Of a DNA stretch of 11,169 nt, positions 4,733 to 11,169 are shown piece by piece. The stretch comes from Candidatus Nealsoniibacteriota bacterium (GTDB lineage: Bacteria > Patescibacteriota > Minisyncoccia > Minisyncoccales > MHMH01), in the NCBI GenBank assembly GCA_030700195.1, contig JAUYKD010000011.1, positions 1 through 11,169 of the forward strand, given 5' to 3'. The notes below the pieces were generated by a model, which was given only the letters and a program-made list of their open reading frames with translations, ran no database searches and was not told where the DNA came from. The position numbers were made by a program, and so were the translations under genes. The number at the start of each line of letters is the position of its first letter. Position 1 is the stretch's first letter.

Positions 4733-5461
4733 ATGGAAGCGGTAATCATGGAAATTAGGGCCGGGACTGGAGGAGATGAAGCCGCTCTTTTTGCAGCTAC
4801 TCTTTACAGGATGTACTCAAGATATGCTCAAATCCAAAACTGGAATCAAAAGGTTTTGGATTCTAATCCTACGGAGCTCGGAGGTTTTAAACAGATTGTT
4901 TTTGAATTATCTGGGAACGATGTTCTCTTAAAAATGCAGTTTGAAGGAGGAGTTCATCGAGTCCAAAGAATTCCCAAAACAGAAAAACTGGGCAGAGTGC
5001 ACACCTCTACCGCTTCAGTAGCTGTTTTACCAAAGCCAAAAAAGGCAACGCTTAATATAAGGCCGGACGAACTAAAGGTTGATGTTTATCGGGCTTCGGG
5101 CCCCGGAGGACAAAACGTCAACAAAAGGGAAACAGCCGTCAGAATCACCCATTTGCCGACCAATATTGTTGTAACCTCCCAAACCGAAAGAAGCCAGCTG
5201 CAAAACAAAGAAAATGCCATGGCTATTTTGGCAGCAAAAATTATGGAGAAAAAAGAAGAGGAACAAGTGGGAAACTTAAGCGAAAAAAGAAAAGCCCAAA
5301 TCAAATGGGCCAGAAGAGCTGATAAAATAAGAACTTATAATTTTCCGCAGGACAGAGTGACTGACCACAGAATCAACAAATCTTTTCACGATATAGAAGG
5401 AATTATAGACGGCAAACTGGATAAAATGATCCAAAAACTCACTCAGCGAACTTTCGTATAA
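4733..5461 (+). CDS. prfA: Peptide chain release factor 1 lacking domain 1
   Basis: Recognises UAA and UAG in the ribosomal A site and triggers peptidyl-tRNA hydrolysis. 242 residues against about 360 in E. coli. Seen: IRAGTGGDEAALF at 8-20 (start of the PCRF region), the codon-recognition tripeptide PKT at 81-83 (RF1 class PxT; RF2 would have SPF), the catalytic SGPGGQNVN with GGQ at 125-127, and RTYNFPQDRVTDHR at 200-213. The protein starts right at domain 2: the roughly 105-residue helical N-terminal domain that contacts L11 and RF3 in E. coli is absent. Only one base separates the ATG from the rpmE stop, so no upstream coding space remains. Its last five codons (QRTFV) and UAA lie inside the first 35-bp repeat. 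The usual downstream prmC (GGQ methyltransferase) is not here. Four genes in the window end in UGA, so a separate RF2 is expected. Confidence 0.94.
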   Translation: MEAVIMEIRAGTGGDEAALFAATLYRMYSRYAQIQNWNQKVLDSNPTELGGFKQIVFELSGNDVLLKMQFEGGVHRVQRIPKTEKLGRVHTSTASVAVLPKPKKATLNIRPDELKVDVYRASGPGGQNVNKRETAVRITHLPTNIVVTSQTERSQLQNKENAMAILAAKIMEKKEEEQVGNLSEKRKAQIKWARRADKIRTYNFPQDRVTDHRINKSFHDIEGIIDGKLDKMIQKLTQRTFV

Positions 5462-5548
5462 CGAAAGTGAAGCTTGAACAGCGAACTTTCGTATAACGAA
5501 AGTGAAGCTTGAACAGCGAACTTTCGTATAACGAAAGTGAAGCTCGAA
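5444..5548. repeat. Three tandem 35-bp palindromic repeats
   Basis: Units at 5444-5478, 5479-5513 and 5514-5548. The first two are identical and the third differs by one T-to-C change at 5544. Each unit starts CAGCGA and contains a perfect 8-bp inverted repeat ACTTTCGT-ATA-ACGAAAGT, so three hairpins form on either strand. The first unit overlaps the prfA 3' end and provides its stop codon; the other two fill the gap between convergent prfA and the transglycosylase gene. There are no spacers, so it is not a CRISPR array. Possible roles: mRNA 3' end protection, bidirectional termination, or a REP-like mobile repeat (inference). Confidence 0.95.
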
Positions 5549-5567
5549 AAGAAGATTTATCTTCTTT
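5548..5567. terminator. Bidirectional hairpin between convergent genes
   Basis: AAAGAAGA-TTTA-TCTTCTTT is a perfect 8-bp inverted repeat between the ends of prfA and the lytic transglycosylase gene. Each strand ends the stem in a short T run, so it could act weakly on both transcripts. It is AT-rich, so the stability is low; the adjacent tandem palindromes may contribute more. Confidence 0.4.
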
Positions 5568-5589
5568 GAGTCCTAAATAAGGCGAAACC

Positions 5590-6933
5590 TCAATCAATTT
5601 CTTTTATGTCTTGTTCGTATCGAGCGGCTATAGCCATAACTGAATCTCCGTAAAATTCATATCTGATTTGCTTGCTCAACGAACAACTTCCGGCAAAATA
5701 AGAAAGAGCTGCGCACCATTCATAATCGTGTGTTTTTTTAGTTGCGCCTGCGTCAGCAAGATAAACGGCCGCGGCCAAAAAAGCATCGCTGATATTCCAA
5801 GGATCGGCGGGACTTCCTTTTAATTCGGCTACGCGGTTCTTATACATCATCCAGGTAGAGGGAATAAATTGAGCGGGACCCATTGCCCCGCCGTATCCCC
5901 CGAGCGAAGGAATCGGACAAGAAACAGGAGTATTAAAAGGGTCTCTGCCTAATGTTTCTGTTATTTGTAAGAAAGGCTGCACGTCTCGGGATGGCTTCAT
6001 AACTTTAGGAATAAACGTTCCATTTACTCTTACTCCATCTCCGGTTGTTGCGTCTTTTAAATAGCACTGCCCGACGTTGCTGCCAATATTGGATTCTTGA
6101 GTAAGCACTGCCAATAAGAAGGCCGGCCGTACGCCGGTTAACCCCGAAACCACTTTGGCAATTACTAAGGCTTGGCCGAAAGTAGGAGCCTCGGGTACGC
6201 CAATTAATTCAAAAATTCTTTCTCTGATGGCCTGGGCTATTTTTTCCACGCTTTCTTTCTCTTCTAATTGTTTTTGGTATTCTGCTTCGGTCATCTTCAA
6301 TAAATAATCCTGCTCCAACTTTTTCTTGGTATTTTCCTGTTTTTGGAGGTTTTGTATGACAACCTGCTTTTCCAAGCCGCCCTTTTCTTCGTCTAAAGAC
6401 AGCTTTTCGTCTTCCAGATATACTTTCAACGCTTTAATATTGGTCAAAAGATCTTTATTCTTAGCATTAACCTCTTCCAAAGCCACTAAATTGTCAAAGA
6501 AATCGGAAATGCCTTCAGATAGCAATATTTCAATTAACGAACGCCTGTCCTCTTGGTATATTTCTCTTAAAATCGCTCCGAGTCTCTCTTTGCCGTCTTC
6601 TATATTTAAAGATGTTTTCTTAATAGAACTTTCCGTATCTTTTATCTGCACGCCCAAATCATTAATAACTATATTTGATTGATAAATCTGCAGATCCAGT
6701 TTTTTAATGGTATTTTGCAGAATTGATATTTGATTTACAAGAGTTTTTTTCTCTTGTTCGGTTTTAGTAATATCTTTTTCGTATTGAGCGATCTGCTCCT
6801 CTAACTGCTTTAATTCTTCTTCCAAAGCCTGCCTTTCTTCTGTCGGAGTTAAGGCTAAAGCAAAAAATTTCGGCGAAACAAAAGCCGAAATTAATGCAAC
6901 TAATAAGATTATTTTGAATAAATAATTACTCAT
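5590..6933 (-). CDS. Exported coiled-coil lytic transglycosylase
   Basis: 447 residues from MSNYLFKIILL. Residues 1-26 are a signal peptide (hydrophobic run, likely cleavage near FFALA). Residues about 30-240 are a long heptad-rich coiled coil similar in style to the PcsB/EnvC/CwlO helical regions. Residues about 250-447 are a lysozyme-like transglycosylase domain: LLAVLTQESNIG with candidate catalytic Glu280, and GGAMGPAQFIPSTW at 348-361, the hallmark of the MltB/SLT group, then DAFLAAAVYLADAG and a final YFAGSC segment with cysteines. It should cleave peptidoglycan glycan strands outside the membrane. The start at 6933 is chosen because it gives a signal peptide; the frame is open to an ATG at 7065, but the added residues are an Arg-rich shadow of rplY. 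It overlaps the rplY end by 8 nt. Whether the coiled coil recruits a division complex such as FtsEX is unknown. Confidence 0.9.
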   Translation of the reverse strand: MSNYLFKIILLVALISAFVSPKFFALALTPTEERQALEEELKQLEEQIAQYEKDITKTEQEKKTLVNQISILQNTIKKLDLQIYQSNIVINDLGVQIKDTESSIKKTSLNIEDGKERLGAILREIYQEDRRSLIEILLSEGISDFFDNLVALEEVNAKNKDLLTNIKALKVYLEDEKLSLDEEKGGLEKQVVIQNLQKQENTKKKLEQDYLLKMTEAEYQKQLEEKESVEKIAQAIRERIFELIGVPEAPTFGQALVIAKVVSGLTGVRPAFLLAVLTQESNIGSNVGQCYLKDATTGDGVRVNGTFIPKVMKPSRDVQPFLQITETLGRDPFNTPVSCPIPSLGGYGGAMGPAQFIPSTWMMYKNRVAELKGSPADPWNISDAFLAAAVYLADAGATKKTHDYEWCAALSYFAGSCSLSKQIRYEFYGDSVMAIAARYEQDIKEID

Positions 6934-7678
6934 TTGTTTTACCTTTCGAGGAAGATTTCTTTTCCTCGCGCCCGGACTTTTCCGGACGCCGCTCTTTAGA
7001 GCGAGCCTCGCCTTTGGCCGGAGGTTCGCTCCCCTCGGAGCCGGCTTCCTCCTTCTTTTTCTCATCCACCTTCTCTATTTCTTCTATCTTTTCTTCAATC
7101 GGCTTGCCAAGTTCTTCTTCAACTTTTTCAGGCGGAGCAACATGAGCTATAACTTCTCCCGGCTCTCTTAAAATTCTGACCCCTTCAGACATTTTAATAT
7201 CTTTAACCAAAATATTGTCTTCAAAAGAATTCAATCCTGCTACGTTAACTTCGATTTCTTTAGGAAGTTTTTCAGGCAAGGCTTTGACCGCCACTTCAGA
7301 AATATTTTTAATTAAAGTGCCTCCCAGATTTTTAACGGCCGGAGCTTCTCCAACAAGAATAATAGGCACTTTTATTTCGATTTCTTGAGTAAGCGATGGC
7401 TGATAAAAATCAACGTGAGTCAGAGCGCCTGTTAAAGGATCGTGTTCAACCTCGTGGATTAAAACCACGTATTTATCTTTTTTGCCCTCAACCAAAAGAG
7501 AGATTAAGGTGCTTTCTCCGGCCTCCTGGAGCGTTTTTTCAAACTCTTTCAAATCAACCTCCAGATTTTCAGTTTTCATTTTAGGCCCATATAAAACAGC
7601 CGGCAAAATACCCTTTTGACGAAGGGCTTTTACTTTCTTTCCTTGAATTTTACGAATTTTTGAAGTTAAGGTTAACAT
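6926..7678 (-). CDS. rplY: 50S ribosomal protein bL25 (CTC form) with disordered tail
   Basis: 5S-rRNA-binding protein bL25, general stress CTC type with the extra beta domain; 250 residues from MLTLTSKIRK. Motifs: KALRQKGILPAVLYGP at about 17-32, VLIHEVEHDPLTGALTHVDFYQ, then the CTC-domain GEAPAVKNLGGTL and EIEVNVAGLNSFEDNILVKDI. From about residue 185 the protein turns into a roughly 65-residue low-complexity Glu/Lys/Ser tail. Its DNA (about 6967-7050) is far more GC-rich than the rest of the gene and full of short palindromes. The start at 7678 is preferred over one 15 nt upstream because family alignment begins with the LTLTSK strand. It lies 51 nt after the ferredoxin stop, and the transglycosylase start overlaps its end. 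Confidence 0.93.
   Translation of the reverse strand: MLTLTSKIRKIQGKKVKALRQKGILPAVLYGPKMKTENLEVDLKEFEKTLQEAGESTLISLLVEGKKDKYVVLIHEVEHDPLTGALTHVDFYQPSLTQEIEIKVPIILVGEAPAVKNLGGTLIKNISEVAVKALPEKLPKEIEVNVAGLNSFEDNILVKDIKMSEGVRILREPGEVIAHVAPPEKVEEELGKPIEEKIEEIEKVDEKKKEEAGSEGSEPPAKGEARSKERRPEKSGREEKKSSSKGKTNE
6967..7050. repeat. GC-rich palindrome cluster inside the rplY 3' end
   Basis: Several inverted repeats occur within 85 bases: CCGGA-CTTT-TCCGG (6972-6985), CGCTCT-TT-AGAGCG (6990-7003), and a CCTCGCC-TTT-GGC...GAGG stem with a bulge just after it. The block is clearly richer in G and C than its flanks and encodes the Pro/Gly/Arg/Glu-rich part of the bL25 tail in frame. It looks like an in-frame palindromic insertion. 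Confidence 0.6.
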
Positions 7679-7691
7679 TGTTATTGCAATC

Positions 7692-7738
7692 AATGAATTT
7701 TCAATTCATTTCTACCTTCAATTCATTTTTCATGAATT
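7692..7738. repeat. Paired hairpins / 18-bp direct repeats ahead of rplY
   Basis: Two hairpins, AATGAATT-TTC-AATTCATT (7692-7710) and AATTCAT-TTTTC-ATGAATT (7720-7738), share the same arm sequence. On the minus strand AAATGAATTGAA occurs twice with an 18-bp period. They lie between the ferredoxin stop and the rplY start. No U tract follows, so this is not a standard terminator; an RNA-processing or 5' regulatory site for rplY is possible. Confidence 0.55.
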
Positions 7739-7954
7739 TCGGTCATTAATGCGAATGCACTGAACCGGACAACTATCGGCCGCGTCCTTATTGCAGGAAA
7801 TATCTTTAACCTCCATTTCAACTTTTTCTTCTTTACCCTCTTCACTTATCATCACCGCTTTTCCGTCTTCAGCCATTTTCCAATATTTTGGGCACAAAGC
7901 TTGACACGTGCCGCAGCCAATACATTTTTCTTGTTCTAAAATAATCTTGGCCAT
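7730..7954 (-). CDS. Single [4Fe-4S] cluster ferredoxin
   Basis: 74-residue electron carrier, cytoplasmic. The motif CIGCGTCQALCP supplies Cys11, Cys14 and Cys17, and the distal SCPVQC supplies Cys62 as fourth ligand. Cys21 and Cys54 sit where the Thermotoga maritima monocluster ferredoxin has a disulfide; assigning one here is inference. The acidic body and DISCNKDAADSCPV segment match that family well. It starts 5 nt after the aldolase stop, and AT-rich TAAAAT and TATAAT boxes lie just ahead of the ATG, so it may also have its own start site. Its redox partner is not visible; the neighbours are glycolytic genes and rplY. Confidence 0.93.
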   Translation of the reverse strand: MAKIILEQEKCIGCGTCQALCPKYWKMAEDGKAVMISEEGKEEKVEMEVKDISCNKDAADSCPVQCIRINDRNS

Positions 7955-7959
7955 AATGA

Positions 7960-9721
<1,762 letters not shown>

Positions 9722-9727
9722 CGAAAA

Positions 9728-11169
9728 TTAATTATGTTTCTGTTTTAACTGTTTTTCTTTTTTAGAGACAACGAAAGTTGTTTTAATTATTGTGTCCGGA
9801 TTTAAAGATATTGACTCAATCCCCTGTTCCACTAAAAATTCAACGAAGTCAGGAAAATCAGAAGACGCCTGCCCGCAAATACCGCAGTATTTATTTCTTA
9901 GTTTACAGGCTTTGATAACGCGAGCCACCATTGTTTTGACAGCCTCGTTTTTTTCGTTTCCGATCTTCGATATTTTAGCATTGTCTCGGTCAATTCCCAG
10001 AGTTAATTGAGTGAGATCATTACTGCCAATTGACATCCCGTCAAAAATATCAAGGAACTTATCAACCAGAATAACGTTTGAGGGAATCTCGCACATAACA
10101 ATAACTTTCAATCCGTCCTTGCCTTTGGCCAGCTTAGCCTCGGCCATTATTTTTAAAACTTTCTTGCCCTCTTCAACGGTTCGACAGAAAGGCACCATGG
10201 CCCAGATATTTTTTAAGCCGAACTCTGTCCTGGCTTTTTTCATAGCTTCGCATTCCAATAAGAAAGCTTTTTTAAATAAAGGATCGTAATATCTGGAAGC
10301 CCCTCTCCAGCCGAGCATAGGGTTTGCTTCTTTCGGTTCAAACTCTTTTCCCCCTGTTAAAGAAGCATATTCGTTGGTCTTAAAATCAGAAAATCTGACA
10401 ATAACCGGATTAGGCCAGAAAGCGGCCCCGATCGTTCCTATTCCCCGGGCCAACTCATCGACAAAAAATTGGTTTTTCTTTTGTTTAATTAAGGCCAGCG
10501 GATGAACATTTATTTTTGAAGCAATAATGAATTCTTCCCGGGCCAAACCGACTCCTTGATTGGGCAAAAACGAATTTTTAAAAGCAATTTCCGGACTGCC
10601 AATATTCATCATAATTTTAGTTCTCGTTTTAGGAATACTTTTAAGATTATATTTTTTAACTTTAAAAGGAACAATGCCTGAAAATACGCGGCCCAGGCCG
10701 CTAGTGCAATCAACCGTGGCCATTTTACCGGTTGATAAAACTTTAGTAGCCTTATTGGCGCCAACAATAGCCGGAATCCCCAATTCGCGGCTGACAATTG
10801 CCGCATGGCAAACTCTTGAACCCTCATCAGTCACTATGGCTGAAGCGATCCTCATAATCGGCAGCCAATCGGGATCTGTCATTTTTGTAACTAAAATTTC
10901 TCCTTTTTGGAATTGGTTGATTTCTGAAATATTTTCTATAATTCTTATTTTGCCCTGGCCGATTTTATTTCCTACGGCAATTCCGGTAATAATCGGCTCT
11001 TTTTCAGTTTTAAGCTTATACTCTTTATATAATTTACCGGTTTGAACGGCATGAACAGTCTCGGGTCTTGATTGAACGATAAACAATTCGTTGCTCTTGC
11101 CGTCTTTAGCCCATTCAATGTCCTGCGGCTTGCCATAGTGTTTCTCAATAATACTTGCCCAACGAGCTA
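9728..11169 (-). CDS. ppsA: Phosphoenolpyruvate synthase, partial (N-terminus off window)
   Basis: Converts pyruvate, ATP and water to PEP, AMP and phosphate. The frame is open to the right edge, so about 479 C-terminal residues are visible of a family near 790; the N-terminal ATP-grasp domain lies mostly outside. Seen: the end of the ATP domain (KHYGKPQDIEWAKDG, LFIVQSRPETV), the swivelling phosphohistidine domain with SRVCHAAIVSRELGIPAIVG (active His about visible residue 121), and the PEP/pyruvate TIM barrel with LGWRGASRYY, MCEIPSNV, IGSNDLTQLTLGIDRD and the catalytic-cysteine KYCGICGQ near the end. A TTG at 11086 is not the true start because family similarity continues upstream. pfkB follows after 6 nt. 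Confidence 0.96.
   Translation of the reverse strand, partial: ARWASIIEKHYGKPQDIEWAKDGKSNELFIVQSRPETVHAVQTGKLYKEYKLKTEKEPIITGIAVGNKIGQGKIRIIENISEINQFQKGEILVTKMTDPDWLPIMRIASAIVTDEGSRVCHAAIVSRELGIPAIVGANKATKVLSTGKMATVDCTSGLGRVFSGIVPFKVKKYNLKSIPKTRTKIMMNIGSPEIAFKNSFLPNQGVGLAREEFIIASKINVHPLALIKQKKNQFFVDELARGIGTIGAAFWPNPVIVRFSDFKTNEYASLTGGKEFEPKEANPMLGWRGASRYYDPLFKKAFLLECEAMKKARTEFGLKNIWAMVPFCRTVEEGKKVLKIMAEAKLAKGKDGLKVIVMCEIPSNVILVDKFLDIFDGMSIGSNDLTQLTLGIDRDNAKISKIGNEKNEAVKTMVARVIKACKLRNKYCGICGQASSDFPDFVEFLVEQGIESISLNPDTIIKTTFVVSKKEKQLKQKHN

Noticed and set aside
5444..5548. CRISPR array
   Set aside because: The units are directly tandem with no spacers and each is internally palindromic; no cas gene is present.
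6326..6682. A 118-residue plus-strand ORF rich in Ser and Phe
   Set aside because: It is the antisense of the coiled-coil Lys/Glu codons of the transglycosylase gene.
6934..7065. An upstream start giving a 491-residue transglycosylase
   Set aside because: The extra residues are an Arg-rich shadow of the rplY tail and would bury the signal peptide.
10560..11045. A 161-residue plus-strand ORF
   Set aside because: It is antisense to strongly conserved ppsA coding sequence and shows only the hydrophobic pattern expected of a complement frame.

Overview
The window reads as a chromosome segment of a Candidate Phyla Radiation (Patescibacteria) bacterium, most likely a Parcubacteria-type lineage. 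This rests on several things seen together: a 16S rRNA with mismatches at common 'universal' primer sites, minimal translation factors (a 147-residue EF-Ts and a release factor 1 with no N-terminal domain), an archaeal-type UMP kinase, tightly packed AT-rich genes, and a sparse carbon-metabolism gene set. The lineage call is inference; no phylogeny was run. UGA is used as an ordinary stop (rpsB, pyrH, the ferredoxin, the transglycosylase), so this is not a UGA-recoded lineage.

Layout. Positions 1-279 hold the 16S-23S spacer (23S itself lies off the left edge). Positions 280-1762 hold a complete 16S rRNA on the minus strand. Its leader (1763-1968) carries ordered hairpins and the 5' arm of a 23-bp pre-rRNA processing stem, whose 3' arm is at 162-184. 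Upstream come a 17-residue Lys/Cys micro-ORF with its own promoter (1969-2022), tRNA-Thr(UGU) (2079-2150), a one-TM hypothetical protein, tsf and rpsB, all on the minus strand. A compact divergent promoter region (3734-3792) separates rpsB from the plus-strand set pyrH, rpmE, prfA. prfA runs into three tandem 35-bp palindromic repeats (5444-5548) that supply its last five codons and stop. From 5590 to the right edge a minus-strand gene string ppsA (partial) > pfkB-family kinase > class II aldolase > ferredoxin > rplY > lytic transglycosylase is packed with gaps of 4-51 nt or overlaps.

How the genes work together. The left half is the translation apparatus: ribosomal RNA, tRNA, uS2, bL31, EF-Ts and RF1, plus pyrimidine nucleotide supply through UMP kinase. 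The right half couples lower and upper glycolytic or gluconeogenic steps (PEP synthase, a sugar or sugar-phosphate kinase, aldolase) and a ferredoxin to a ribosomal protein (bL25) and an exported cell-wall enzyme.

Most notable signals. (1) The 16S 3' end reads GAUCACUACAUUU: the CCUCC anti-Shine-Dalgarno core is missing, and strong Shine-Dalgarno sequences are absent from the starts in the window. Instead, sigma70-like -10 boxes sit 7-10 nt from several start codons, suggesting leaderless or near-leaderless mRNAs. (2) The normally near-invariant 530-loop pseudoknot of 16S rRNA is rewritten with full compensation. (3) tRNA-Thr has lost the G18-U55 pair signature. (4) RF1 lacks domain 1. (5) Palindromic elements lie in the 3' coding ends of prfA, rplY and rpsB.
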